Below, piece by piece: positions 9,344 to 17,961 of a stretch of DNA of 64,000 nt; the stretch's first letter is position 1, and every line of letters begins with the position of its first letter. This stretch comes from Halalkalibacter hemicellulosilyticusJCM 9152 (lineage in GTDB: Bacteria; Bacillota; Bacilli; Bacillales; Bacillaceae_D). Both the position numbers and the translations under genes were made by a program. The notes under the pieces are model-generated. The model did no database searches. It had not been told where the DNA came from and saw nothing but the letters and a program-made list of their open reading frames with translations. The DNA lies in contig NZ_BAUU01000001.1 in NCBI RefSeq assembly GCF_000513115.1, positions 124,001-188,000 on the forward strand. Reading direction: 5' to 3'.

Positions 9344-10422
9344 ATGAAGGCAATTGGAGATAAAATCATTGTCATTGGCGGCTATGGTCATGTTGGTCAA
9401 AAGGTTTGTCGCCAGCTCGCTAATGATTTCCCTTCTAACGTTTATGCAGCAGGGAGAAATGAAAAGAAGGCGAAGGAGTTCGCACAATCAACAAATGGAA
9501 AGGTGCTTCCCTTGTATATAGATGTGAGCAAAGGGGCTGACCCTGTATTATTTCATGATGTTCGAATTGTCATTATGTGTGTAGAGCAAACTTCTACCGA
9601 TTTTGTTGCGCAATGTCTCAAGCATGGGATTACGTATATTGATATTACAGCCTCATACCCCTTTATTGAACAAGTAGAGAAGTTGGATGAAGTAGCAATA
9701 GAGCATGAAGCAACAGCGCTTTTAAGCGTTGGCTTAGCTCCTGGTATATCGAACCTGTTAGCCACTTGGGCTGCGGAGAGATTAGATACTTTAGCGGAAA
9801 TGAACCTTTTTATCATGCTTGGATTAGGGGATGAGCATGGGAAGGAGGCCATTCGTTGGACATTACAGCAAACGAAGGAATCGTTTAAGTTGAGTGAGAA
9901 GGGGGAAGTTGTGAGCTATCATGGCTTTACCGATGGAAAAGCGACTGATTTTATTAGTCAAATGAGCAAAAGGATTGCCTACCGATTTAATTTTGCTGAT
10001 CAGCATGTCCTTGGAAAGAGGCATGAAATACCGGTATCGACAAGGCTTTGCTTTGATTCGCGCTTCGTCACTAAAGCGGTCCATTTACTAAAAGTAAGTA
10101 AGTTGATTCACCTATTTCCTGAAGCGCTCCTTCTATTGTTATTTGAGAAGCTCCAATGGGGCTCATCTGACTTTGCTGTTTGTACGGAAGTAATTGGAAG
10201 AAAAGATGGTCAAAAGATGATCGTGAAATCGGCTGTCCATGGTAAGGAAGAGGCAGAAATAACAGCCTTCGTAACGAGTATGGCCGCAAAGCAATTATAT
10301 GAAGGCATATACCATCTGGTGTTTTACATATCGAACAGCTTTTTCATTGGGATGAAGTGTATAACGATCTACAGCCTACAGTACGTTGGGAACGAGAAAC
10401 GGAGGGGTATGATGGAGAGTAA
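9344..10422 (+). CDS. Saccharopine-dehydrogenase-like NAD(P)-binding protein (frameshifted)
   Basis: Oxidoreductase-like protein, about 359 residues when repaired. It opens with a Rossmann dinucleotide motif (IIVIGGYGHVGQKV, residues 8-21) and continues with the saccharopine dehydrogenase N-domain pattern (IVIMCVEQTSTDFVAQCLKHGITYIDITA). As it stands the frame runs wrongly into the next gene. Adding one C in ACCATC near 10312 gives ..YPSGVLHIEQLFHWDEVYNDLQ.. and a stop at 10420-10422, just past the start of the DUF418 gene. It lies 3 bp after the methyltransferase. True substrate unknown; such proteins are often not lysine enzymes. Confidence 0.75.
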
Positions 10423-11595
10423 AGTAGCTCCAACAAAGGAGAAGGAACGTTTATTAGAGTTAGATGTACTCAGAGGAATAGCGTTGTTTGGCATACTCGT
10501 TGTAAATATGAGCTATTTCTCTACACCAGCTTTGCTTGTGGATATACTAGGTTTATCAAAGGCAGAGGGTCTATTAAATGAGATTGTTGTGGTCATTATG
10601 GCGGTGGCATTTGAATTTAAATTTGTTAGTTTGTTTTCCTTTTTGTTTGGAGTTGGGTTTGCTCTGTTCCTTTCAAGACTCCAAAATAAAGAGGTGCATG
10701 CAGAGTTAATCTATAGAAGGAGGATTCGTTTTCTTCTTGTTGTTGGACTCATTCATCTCTTCTTTTTTTGGTATGGAGATATTTTAACATTATATGCCTC
10801 ATCGCTTTTCTCCTACCCTTTTATTTGAAAAAGAAAAATAGGACAATGCTCGTTTGGTCGGGAGCATTACTAATCACGCCGTTGGTGTTGCTGTCTCTCT
10901 TATTGTTAATAGGTTTTGATTCAGGAGATTCCTTTCCCCAAGTAGCTGGAGATATGTATGATCAAGCTGTATATGCTTATTCGAATGGATCAGCTTGGGA
11001 GATCTTTATGCAGCGCTTAGTCGATATAGCCATGATTTATCAAGGTTATATCCTAATGGCTCCTGTCATTCTTGGGCTGTTTCTACTTGGTATGTACGCA
11101 TGGCAAAGCCGTTTAATTGCCGATGCGAAGCAACATCTAGGGAAGATAAAACGAATTCGGAATTATAGCTTCTGTATTGGATTTCCCTTTGCTCTATTGT
11201 CTATTTGGTCTCAATCTTATGTCGATTCGATTAGCTCACCTTATTATGTGATTCAGTATATCGGGTATTCTGTAAGTGGGCCAGCACTAGCTCTTTTCTA
11301 TGTAAGTGCTCTCTATGTGTGTATGAGATCACAACGATTTAGGGTCATTGTCGCTTTTTTGCAGCCTGTTGGAAGGATGGCCTTTACTAACTATTTGCTT
11401 CAAACGTTGATCTGTACAACACTTTTTTACAGCTATGGATTTGGTTTATTTGGATCCATTGAGCCAGCGGGTGTTTTTTTACTCGCTGTGATCATTTTTA
11501 CGATTCAAGTATTCATGAGTCGATACTGGTTAAGACGGTATAAATCGGGGCCAATGGAATGGCTATGGCGGAAGTATACGTATAAGTTGTCATAA
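10412..11595 (+). CDS. DUF418 family membrane protein (frameshifted)
   Basis: Polytopic membrane protein of about 394 residues when repaired. The N-terminal motif LLELDVLRGIALFGILVVNM and the C-terminal GRMAFTNYLLQTLICTTLFY stretch are hallmarks of DUF418 proteins, which have 8-10 membrane segments and no settled function. The start at ATG 10412 (an alternative is 10409) uses GGAGG at 10401-10405 and overlaps the preceding gene by 11 nt. The frame is lost near 10797: one extra C in GCCTC joins ..ILTLYA to LIAFLLPFYLKKK. Last membrane gene of the cluster. Confidence 0.78.
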
Positions 11596-11666
11596 GAGAT
11601 AATGATAGGTAGGAATTGAGTTTAAAATGGCGAATGAGTAGGAAAGGGTGATAACAGGAGGTAGAC

Positions 11667-12457
11667 GTGAAATTTCTAGAAAGGCTTCAAACGTTAACGG
11701 CTAAACCTCATCAAACTGGTTATGAAGAGTATAAGCCTCATCCAATCCTACAGCCGTATATTCATTGTTTTTGGTTCGATCAACGGCTTCAATCTCAAAC
11801 GCGTGTGATTCCTGATCTATGTTTGGATATTTTGATCTATATGGATGAAGGTCTAAATAGGGTTCGATCGGTCTTTTCTGGAATGAATGATACTTATTTT
11901 GATACGACAACGGAGTTAGCGAGCGCCGTGTTAGGAATTCGTTTTTTTGGGTGGAGTGGTTGGTTATTCTCTGAGGAAGATTTTACTTCGACTAAAAATA
12001 TGATCGGTGATTCTAAGGAGTACTTTCCTGTGCTGACATCATTGATTCGAAGTGAATATTTTATAAGTGCGAATCTTGCACAGAAGATCAAGCTAATCGA
12101 AAATGTATTACTGAACAGGCTAGTAGAAGAAAGAAAACAGTTTCACCCTGACTTTCTTAATAGCATGGACTTGATATTGCAGTCGAATGGTCCTATTGCT
12201 CAGAAGGACTTAACGAGACATTGTGCGATTGGGGAACGACAGCTGGAACGTTTATTTCGAATGTACACTGGACTCTCTCCAAAAAAATAATCAATCTTGT
12301 TCGCTTCCAGAAAATTTGGCGAGGTATGTATGCTACGCGCACATGCGATGCAGCAGATCTTGTATATCAGTATGGGTATGTTGATCAATCCCATTTCATA
12401 CGGGACTTTAAAACATATAGTGGAAAGACTCCTAAGAGGATGATACAAGAGATATAA
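11667..12457 (+). CDS. AraC-family transcriptional regulator (frameshifted)
   Basis: About 263 residues when repaired. The N-terminal half (YKPHPILQPYIHCFWFDQ, PDLCLDILIYM) is of the DUF6597 type; the C-terminal half is an AraC two-helix-turn-helix domain (IAQKDLTRHCAIGERQLERLFRMYTGLSPKK, then AADLVYQYGYVDQSHFIRDFKTYSGKTPKR). The gene is broken in the run of seven A at 12281-12287; an eighth A restores the frame to IINLVRFQKI. GTG 11667 follows AGGAGG. It sits 71 bp after DUF418 and may regulate that cluster. Confidence 0.8.
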
Positions 12458-12596
12458 ACTATATGTCGTTTTTTTACAATACATTGAGAAGTGTTGTAGG
12501 TACGATGAGGATAAGCTTGAATTATACATCTAAAGAATGCTCTAAGATAGGCAACAGCTTATGCTAGCGTAATGAAGAAATAGGAGTTGATTGGGT

Positions 12597-12953
12597 ATGC
12601 AATCGTATATTGAGGAAATCTGTCAGAAGCAAGTAGGTGCTGAGCGTGATTATAAGGAAGAGTGGAGTGCGATACGCTATTTGGTCGGTGAGAAGATTTT
12701 TGCGATGATCGGTACTAATGGTGAAGGGAAACAAATTGTCACGTTAAAATGTAAGCCTGAGAGAGCAGAGCAGTACCGGTTAGAGTTCGAAAGCGTCATT
12801 CCTGGATATTATGTGAATAAGACTCATTGGAATTCGGTTCTCCTTGAAGAATGTGATGTACCCAAAGATGTGATGGAACGTATGATCGAGGAATCCTATG
12901 AACTCGTTTTCTCCAAGTTAACGAAGAAGAAAAAAGAACAATTGAAAGCTTGA
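12597..12953 (+). CDS. MmcQ/YjbR family protein
   Basis: Small cytosolic protein of about 118 residues with the MmcQ/YjbR (DUF419, CyaY-like fold) pattern: VGEKIFAMIGTN, VTLKCKPERAEQYR, PGYYVNKTHWNSV and a C-terminal SYELVFSKLTKKKKEQL. ATG 12597 is 10 nt after TAGGAG; an in-frame TTG at 12591 is too close to it. Function unknown; such proteins are proposed to bind DNA. Confidence 0.8.
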   Translation: MQSYIEEICQKQVGAERDYKEEWSAIRYLVGEKIFAMIGTNGEGKQIVTLKCKPERAEQYRLEFESVIPGYYVNKTHWNSVLLEECDVPKDVMERMIEESYELVFSKLTKKKKEQLKA

Positions 12954-12970
12954 AAAAAGTTGGGTTTCAA

Positions 12971-13012
12971 GGTCACTGAAAAAGTACGATTTTAACTTTT
13001 TCGGTGGCTTTT
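12971..13012 (+). terminator. Terminator after the MmcQ/YjbR gene
   Basis: Fifteen-base-pair stem with several G-U pairs (12971-12985 with 12995-13008/9) around the loop ACGATTTTA, followed by TTTT. The CACTGAAAAAGT arm recurs in the hairpins near 38500 and 53600. Confidence 0.75.
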
Positions 13013-13070
13013 GTTTAAAGAAAAGAATTTATAAATATGGCAGTAGAGGAATGTAAAGTCCAATTTCTCG

Positions 13071-13255
13071 ATGCGGTTCCTCATTCCTCTATTTCTCCCG
13101 ATATTCCCGGTTTCATATCGTTACGGTTTCTCATTCCTCTATGTAAGCAAAATGAGTCCAAAAGGAGCCATAAAAGCCAAAATAGCGGAAGGAGAACTAC
13201 ATTTTCTTCTCAGGAAGCGTTTTTTCTCTTATTTAGAGGAATGAGGATTACCTTT
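13071..13255 (+). repeat. Family A intergenic repeat, copy 1 (nested inverted arms)
   Basis: Outer arms GGTTCCTCATTCCTC (13075-) and AGAGGAATGAGGATTACC (13235-13252) are inverted. Inner arms are GGTTTCTCATTCCTCTAT (about 13125-13142) and AATAGCGGAAGGAGAAC (13181-13197). The TTCTTCTCAGGAAGCG block (13205-13219) is shared with copy 4. No transposase and no plausible protein. About 185 bp. Confidence 0.75.
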
Positions 13256-13287
13256 GTTGGTGGGTACTGTGTAAGTAGGTTCGCAAA

Positions 13288-13386
13288 GGCTGTCGTTCAC
13301 GCTTGATGCACGCATATATGAGCTAAACCTTATTAACGGCTCCGCACAACGGAACAAAAAAAGACGCTGTAGCGTTTTTCTTAAAA
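13288..13386 (+). repeat. Family B intergenic repeat, degenerate copy
   Basis: Contains the shared core TAACGGCTCCGCACAACGG (13334-13352) followed by the hairpin AAAAGACGCT-GT-AGCGTTTTTC (13359-13380). The upstream TGAAAG hairpin of other copies is eroded. The intrinsic hairpin could act as a terminator. Confidence 0.6.
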
Positions 13387-13458
13387 AGCTATAAATGTAT
13401 AAAATTCGAGGAAGATATGGTGGACACTGCAAAGAGGGTGTTAGAATATTCAAAGGAG

Positions 13459-13580
13459 AGCATTAGCTTCGCATGTTACACGTCATTCTGAAAGAACCCC
13501 GCTTTCAGAATAACTTCAAACCATTGTAACGGCTCTGCACAATGAAAATAAGAAAAGACGCATTCGCGTTTTTCTTATTA
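13459..13580 (+). repeat. Family B intergenic repeat, full copy
   Basis: Order: a CATTAGCTTCGC..GTTACACG block, a hairpin with arms TTCTGAAAG and CTTTCAGAA around AACCCCG (13487-13511), the block CATTGTAACGGCTCTGC (13522-13538), and a strong hairpin AAGAAAAGACGC-ATTC-GCGTTTTTCTT (about 13550-13577). The same order recurs at 50203-50309 (reverse) and 54057-54165. Confidence 0.7.
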
Positions 13581-13590
13581 ATTTTTTCGA

Positions 13591-13681
13591 TTCCCTTTTA
13601 GCAATGTGCGAAACGCCTGTTTGAAGAACTTGATACGAGTAAGTTTCTCGTACAGCGCGAGCAACGAGTGGAGCCATTGCT
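13591..13681 (-). repeat. Family C intergenic repeat, reverse orientation
   Basis: Read on the - strand it begins CAATGGCTCCACTCGTTGC, continues with ACTCGTATCAAG and AAACAGGC and ends near CACATTGCTAAAAGGG. The same blocks occur in order at 38421-38541 and 53641-53738. No coding potential. Confidence 0.6.
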
Positions 13682-13823
13682 AGTCAAATCAGAGCCTTTA
13701 TTCGGTCTTTCGAGCATAACTCTTACTGTACCTTTAATGAAATATCCATTATTTTGGTAATTGTGCTATGATGAAGAAGAGGCGTCGTTATTGATTGAGT
13801 AGGTGGTTGAAGGAGGAGTACGA

Positions 13824-14228
13824 TTGCTTGAATTTGTGCAAAATCATGAAGAGATGTTTATTATCGCGTATTGTTTCATTCTATTGTGGATCAATATCGA
13901 CTACTTAAGAGAGCATAAACAAATTAAAGAAGGACTTAAAGGTATTCAATCTGAAGACGAATTAGACTTAAATCCGCATTCTTTTTCAATATTTGTTCTC
14001 ATTTTTACTTTCAATTTTTTTCGGAGATGGTTTATTTACATAATAGCAGTCTTAGTGACAGAGTCTTTAGTTGTTGCGATCATCACATGCATTTTATTCA
14101 TTATAAGCTTGTATGATTGTCTATTTCATAATCGGTTAGAAAAAGTGAAAACGTCTAAAATAGCTTTGTATCTTGCGATTATAGATACAGTCCTTATTGC
14201 GGTCTTTGTTTGTTACTTATTTATTTAG
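13824..14228 (+). CDS. Small membrane protein of unknown function
   Basis: About 134 residues with three to four hydrophobic segments (FIIAYCFILLWINI, FSIFVLIFTFNFF, and two in the C-terminal half). The TTG at 13824 is chosen because AAGGAGG (13810-13816) lies 7 nt upstream; a GTG at 13803 lies before that site and cannot use it. I do not recognise the family. It is followed by a terminator-like hairpin and stands alone. Confidence 0.6.
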   Translation: MLEFVQNHEEMFIIAYCFILLWINIDYLREHKQIKEGLKGIQSEDELDLNPHSFSIFVLIFTFNFFRRWFIYIIAVLVTESLVVAIITCILFIISLYDCLFHNRLEKVKTSKIALYLAIIDTVLIAVFVCYLFI

Positions 14229-14250
14229 TTTTAGCATGATTACAGTCTTC

Positions 14251-14293
14251 AGGCTTGTCAATAATAATCTCGTGTAACGAGGTTTTGACAAGC
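14251..14293 (+). terminator. Hairpin after the small membrane protein gene
   Basis: GCTTGTCAA (14251-14259) pairs with TTGACAAGC (14283-14291), with a second inner stem AATCTCG/CGAGGTT. The T-tract is short, so termination may be partial. Confidence 0.5.
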
Positions 14294-14321
14294 TTATTTG
14301 CATGGGAGACCATTATTGTAG

Positions 14322-14349
14322 TTGACAATGTGGCAAATGGTGTTATACT
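14322..14349 (+). promoter_or_regulatory. Sigma-A promoter of the GntR/ABC operon
   Basis: TTGACA (14322-14327), 16-bp spacer, TATACT (14344-14349). It lies about 45 bp before the small multidrug export gene. Confidence 0.75.
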
Positions 14350-14377
14350 GTATATATTGATATAAACACTATAACAC
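14340..14377. promoter_or_regulatory. Inverted repeat over the -10, candidate GntR (YtrA-type) operator
   Basis: GTGTTATA (14340-14347) and TATAACAC (14370-14377) form a perfect 8-bp inverted repeat spaced by 22 bp and overlapping the -10. YtrA-type GntR repressors autoregulate their operons from such sites, and one is encoded at 15636 in the same operon. Confidence 0.6.
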
Positions 14378-14391
14378 TTGAGGTGATTGAA

Positions 14392-14871
14392 ATGATGGAT
14401 GTATTATGGATGTATGTATTGGTCTTTTTGTTGTCAGCAACACCGCTTATGGAAGCAATTTATATTAGTCCATTTGCTGTATTTGGTGGGCTTGCGTTTG
14501 CACCTACAGTTATTCTCGCGATAGCTGGAAATGTACTGACCGTTTTAGTTGTGATCGTCTTTTTTGATAAAATTAGAGAGTGGCGCAAAAGGAAGAAAGG
14601 AGAAGAACAATCGAGTAAAAAAGCGGCAAAAGCACAAAGGATTTGGCAAAAGTATGGGTTGCCAGGCTTTGCGTTACTGGCTCCATTTGTGATTGGAAGT
14701 CACTTAGTTGCTTTTTTGGGATTAGTATTCGGTGGCACGAAAAAAGCTGTAACAATCTGGATGCTTATTAGTATTTGTGGTTGGAGTGTTATTTTATCCA
14801 TACTAGCGCTTTTCGGTATTGATATATTAAACATTGAGAATCCTTTCCTTGAACGCTTTTTTACAGAATAG
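14392..14871 (+). CDS. Small multi-drug export family protein
   Basis: About 159-residue membrane protein matching the small multi-drug export family (PF06695 type): STTPLMEA-like ATPLMEAIYISPFAVFGG near residue 15, a charged cytoplasmic loop (RKRKKGEEQSSKKAAKAQRIWQKYG), then GLPGFALLAPFVIGSHLVA. Two ATGs (14392, 14395) follow GAGGTGA at 14380-14386. First gene of the operon with the ABC permease, GntR regulator and ATPase; transport role inferred only from family name. Confidence 0.75.
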   Translation: MMDVLWMYVLVFLLSATPLMEAIYISPFAVFGGLAFAPTVILAIAGNVLTVLVVIVFFDKIREWRKRKKGEEQSSKKAAKAQRIWQKYGLPGFALLAPFVIGSHLVAFLGLVFGGTKKAVTIWMLISICGWSVILSILALFGIDILNIENPFLERFFTE

Positions 14872-14882
14872 GAGGGTGAGTA

Positions 14883-15623
14883 ATGTGGAAGAATTCAATA
14901 TGGCTCGTTAAAAAAGAGTTGAAATTTCATAGCGGGTCATTTCTGTTAACAATGATAACAGCAGCCTTTATCGGCTTAATTACGATCCCGCTTTTTGATA
15001 TGTTTGCTAGACAAGTGTATGGTGGGGAAGACATCATCTATAGCAAATTTATACATGATCTTATTTTTCTAGGGATCTTGCCGTCTTTTTCTACATTGTT
15101 TATGTCTGGTCCCTATTTAACGTTTCGAACGATTAAAGAAGACCCTTTTGGGAAAAGAATTGGTTTTTATCGAGCATTACCGATTCCGATTAGTGTCATT
15201 GCGTTAAATCGAGTCGTGTTTATGCTATTGACGTTATTGTTGATGTCGATCGTCTTTTATTCTGTGCTTACAATCGGGATAGCAAAGCCGTTATTTCAAT
15301 ATGTTTCTGTTGAGAATTGGTTGATTTTTATCATTGTCTGGTTCGGATATTCGTTACTATTTGGGAGCTTTAACACGTTTGTTGAGTTTGGGACAAATGG
15401 GAAGATGCTATATTTGTTTTCATTCGTCTTCCTTTTAATTTATATTGTCTTGATTATTTTGTTCCAGAAAATATTCAATGTTGGTATTGTTGAATGGAGC
15501 TTTCGTTTAATTGAAGATTATGGCTGGTTCGCTGCAAGTATTTCCGTTTTAGTTGGGGGAAGCACTTGCATGATCTTTTATCATATTTTGAAGAAACGCC
15601 TCTTAACGAGAGACTATGTGTAG
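14883..15623 (+). CDS. ABC-type transporter membrane subunit
   Basis: 246-residue protein with six hydrophobic segments, no signal peptide and an N-terminal WLVKKELKFHSGSFLLT helix typical of ABC-2 permeases. It follows the export gene by 11 bp after a GGAGGGTGAG site and lies upstream of a GntR regulator and an ABC ATPase, so it is probably the membrane partner of that ATPase in an antibiotic-responsive exporter of the Ytr type (inference). Confidence 0.7.
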   Translation: MWKNSIWLVKKELKFHSGSFLLTMITAAFIGLITIPLFDMFARQVYGGEDIIYSKFIHDLIFLGILPSFSTLFMSGPYLTFRTIKEDPFGKRIGFYRALPIPISVIALNRVVFMLLTLLLMSIVFYSVLTIGIAKPLFQYVSVENWLIFIIVWFGYSLLFGSFNTFVEFGTNGKMLYLFSFVFLLIYIVLIILFQKIFNVGIVEWSFRLIEDYGWFAASISVLVGGSTCMIFYHILKKRLLTRDYV

Positions 15624-15635
15624 GAGGCTGGAGTA

Positions 15636-16019
15636 ATGAAGCTACCAATCGTTGTATCAGAGGATAGTAAGCAGCCGATCTATCATCAAATTGAAATGCA
15701 AGTGAAAACGTTAATTGTGAGTGGGCAGCTACCTGCTCATACGTTACTTCCTTCCATTCGAGCACTGTCAAGTGAATTGGCGTGTAGTGTCATTACAACG
15801 AGGAGAGCGTATCAAAATCTCGAAAATGATGGGTTTATTAAAACCGTTCAAGGTAAAGGGACGTTTGTAAAAGAATTAGATCATAGTATGAAGCAAAATA
15901 CGAAGCAAGAAGTTATTCTTTCGGCATTACAGCAAGCCATTGAACAAGCTGAGTTAATGGGGAGTACGAGAGAAGAAATTCGAATAGCATTTGATGAAAT
16001 TATGAATCAAAAAGGATAG
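15636..16019 (+). CDS. GntR-family (YtrA-like) transcriptional regulator
   Basis: 127-residue repressor. It has an N-terminal winged helix (PIYHQIEMQVKTLIVSGQLPAHTLLPSIRALSSELACSVITTRRAYQNLENDGFI) and only a short C-terminal helical tail, the hallmark of the YtrA subfamily that lacks an effector domain. AGGAGG precedes ATG 15636. The gene lies inside an operon with an ABC transporter, as YtrA does in Bacillus subtilis. Its probable operator is the inverted repeat at 14340-14377. Confidence 0.88.
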   Translation: MKLPIVVSEDSKQPIYHQIEMQVKTLIVSGQLPAHTLLPSIRALSSELACSVITTRRAYQNLENDGFIKTVQGKGTFVKELDHSMKQNTKQEVILSALQQAIEQAELMGSTREEIRIAFDEIMNQKG

Positions 16020-16028
16020 TGTGGTGAG

Positions 16029-16897
16029 ATGATGTTAAAGGTGAATCAATTAACGAAAAGCTATAAATCCTTCTCATTTGGTCCTATTGATATCGAGATA
16101 GAGCAAGGTACAATTGTCGCTTTAGTCGGTCCAAACGGATCTGGAAAGAGTACATTTTTCCGTATATTAATGAATCAGGTTCATGAAGATCAAGGGGTTA
16201 TCACATGGAATGATGAAAATGTAAGATATAAGGAGACTTCTTTCAAACAGGCTGTCGGCTATATGGGAATTGGGTTGTACGAAGTATTTGAACAATTATC
16301 CATTAAAGAATTAACATCGTTTGTCTCTCATTGGTACCCGAATTGGATTATGAGTGGTATGAATCGTTAGTAGAGCGCTATGAAATTAATGTGAATGAAA
16401 AGTATCGTAATTGTTCAACAGGAACGAAGAAAAAGATTGATTTTATCTTAGCGATTGCACATCACCCATCGTTATTATTGCTTGATGAGCCTTCCTCTGG
16501 TGTAGATCTCATTTCACAACGAAAGATGAAGGAAGATTTAATGGATTATATGGAAAGCGGTGCAAGGAGTATTATGATTGCGACTCATCAGCAGGATGAG
16601 ATTAAGCAATTAAGTGATTATATATGGTTCATGAATAAAGGACAGATACACGATCGCATTGAAAAGGAGGAACTTCAAGAGCGCTGGGCGAGAATATGGA
16701 TATCCTCATTGCCCAAACAGCTCGAAGACCATCCAAATGTAAAATCGATTAGCTATGCACCGTTACAAATTGTGACCGATCACCTCCCTAATCTAGAAGA
16801 AATTCTTCGGGAAAAGGATGTTCAAGTGACCCATAGACAACGATTAGAGTTAGATGAAGTGATGGAGTATTATTTTGAATCCTCCGTTTTGACATAA
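16029..16897 (+). CDS. ABC transporter ATP-binding protein, YtrB-like (frameshifted)
   Basis: ATPase subunit, about 289 residues when repaired. Walker A GPNGSGKST (about residue 35), a degenerate signature (NCSTGTKKKI in place of LSGGQ), Walker B LLLLDEPSSGVD and an H-loop ATHQQDE. The two reading frames meet near 16345: one extra G in TTGGAT restores HWYPNWDYEWYESLVERYEI. It follows the GntR gene by 9 bp and is followed by a terminator. It should energise the permease at 14883. Confidence 0.85.
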
Positions 16898-16902
16898 AGA
16901 AA

Positions 16903-16951
16903 AGGTTTGCTTTCAAATGAAGTCATGAACTTCTTGAAAGCGAGCCTTTTT
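16903..16951 (+). terminator. Terminator of the GntR/ABC operon
   Basis: AGGTTTGCTTTCAA (16903-16916) pairs with TTGAAAGCGAGCCT (about 16934-16947) with three G-U pairs, a second inner stem GAAGT/ACTTC, then TTTTT. Confidence 0.75.
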
Positions 16952-17030
16952 AATAATACCTTCATATGAATTTTGTGTTTGGTAAAATTAATCTAGTAGC
17001 AGGGAGAGTAGTCTAGAGGAAGAATAATAA

Positions 17031-17314
17031 TTGAAGCAGATGTATAGTATCCCGATGATACAATTACTTGGTTGTTTCGAGTTGATTATCTGTATAATCT
17101 TTGATTTTCGAAAAAAAAAATTAGACATTTACCTGAGGAGATTGTTAGTACAAGGCTTAATTATATATCTGATAATAGTTCGTCATTTAACAATGGGTTC
17201 CATTAGTGTGCCCCAAAAGAAGGGTTTGTCCATGTTCAATGGATGCCATTTAGATTTATTTTTGATTGGACGGTAGCTGCAAATTATGGAAGCTGGCCCG
17301 TCAATGTATACTAG
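17031..17314 (+). pseudogene. VanZ-like membrane protein remnant
   Basis: TTG-started frame with two hydrophobic stretches (IQLLGCFELIICIIFDF, LLVQGLIIYLIIVRHLT). Adding one T near 17226 continues it as ..QKKGFVHVQWMPFRFIFDWTVAANYGSWPVNVY and a stop at 17312-17314. The VPFRFI-like motif and the preceding membrane helices recall VanZ-family proteins, but only about half of such a protein is present. Likely a decayed fragment; the identification is tentative. Confidence 0.4.
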
Positions 17315-17412
17315 GTACTTCAAAATAGGATATTCGGTCTATTCCCAATACTTCGACATTCCTCTATAATTTTATAGGTTAAAATGTAAAATACAGGAGG
17401 TAATGATTAAAA

Positions 17413-17910
17413 ATGTTGAAAAAGGTCATGATGGTTTTCGCGTCAGTCATCGTATTAGGGATAGTTTCAGGATGTTCAATCATCCATACCATCAATGGGA
17501 ATGTTGGGTTAATGGAAGATTATTTAGAGGATACAAATGTGATGACGGATAAGTATGTTGACTTACATGTGAAATCGGAACAATTTTTCGAAACGGCTGA
17601 ATTTGAAGAGGACATTGTTCTATACACAGAAGAGACATTTATTCCGACTCTTGAGCAATTAGTTGTCGAGTCTGAAGAATATGGCGAACAAATTGACAAT
17701 GAAAGATTACAAGAAATTCACGAATTATATACTCAATCTTTGCAAATCGAACTAGATGCAGAGTATCAATGGTTACTAGATTTGGATCCTGATCAATATA
17801 TGGATACGATTCTTGAAGCGAGAGAAATTGATGACCAGTTTAAAGAGCAATTGGAAGGTCTTGCAGGTGATTGGGGAATGGAAATTGAATGGGAGTATTA
17901 TGACTATTAA
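17413..17910 (+). CDS. Small acidic lipoprotein of unknown function
   Basis: 165 residues with a signal peptide and lipobox VSGC (Cys21), followed by a strongly acidic, probably all-helical body (many E and D, for example LYTEETFIPTLEQLVVESEEYGEQ). The mature protein would sit on the outer face of the membrane. CAGGAGG precedes ATG 17413. It shares a bidirectional terminator with the convergent iron-binding lipoprotein gene. No family recognised. Confidence 0.7.
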   Translation: MLKKVMMVFASVIVLGIVSGCSIIHTINGNVGLMEDYLEDTNVMTDKYVDLHVKSEQFFETAEFEEDIVLYTEETFIPTLEQLVVESEEYGEQIDNERLQEIHELYTQSLQIELDAEYQWLLDLDPDQYMDTILEAREIDDQFKEQLEGLAGDWGMEIEWEYYDY

Positions 17911-17918
17911 GATTTAGA

Positions 17919-17958
17919 AAAACCACCTCTCTGCGTCGACGTAGAACGAGGTGGTTTT
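17919..17958. terminator. Bidirectional terminator between convergent genes
   Basis: AAAACCACCTC (17919-17929) pairs with GAGGTGGTTTT (17948-17958), with an inner stem CTGCGT/ACGTAG. A and T tracts flank both sides, so it can serve both strands. Confidence 0.85.
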
Positions 17959-17961
17959 GTA

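Noticed and set aside
9344-10828. A fusion protein of the saccharopine-dehydrogenase-like enzyme with DUF418
   Set aside because: The apparent fusion arises only because the first gene lost one C near 10312; the corrected frame stops at 10422 and DUF418 has its own ribosome site and start.
13037-13306. 89-codon open frame in the gap after the MmcQ/YjbR gene
   Set aside because: It coincides with repeat family A, lacks a ribosome site, and other copies of the repeat do not keep the frame open.
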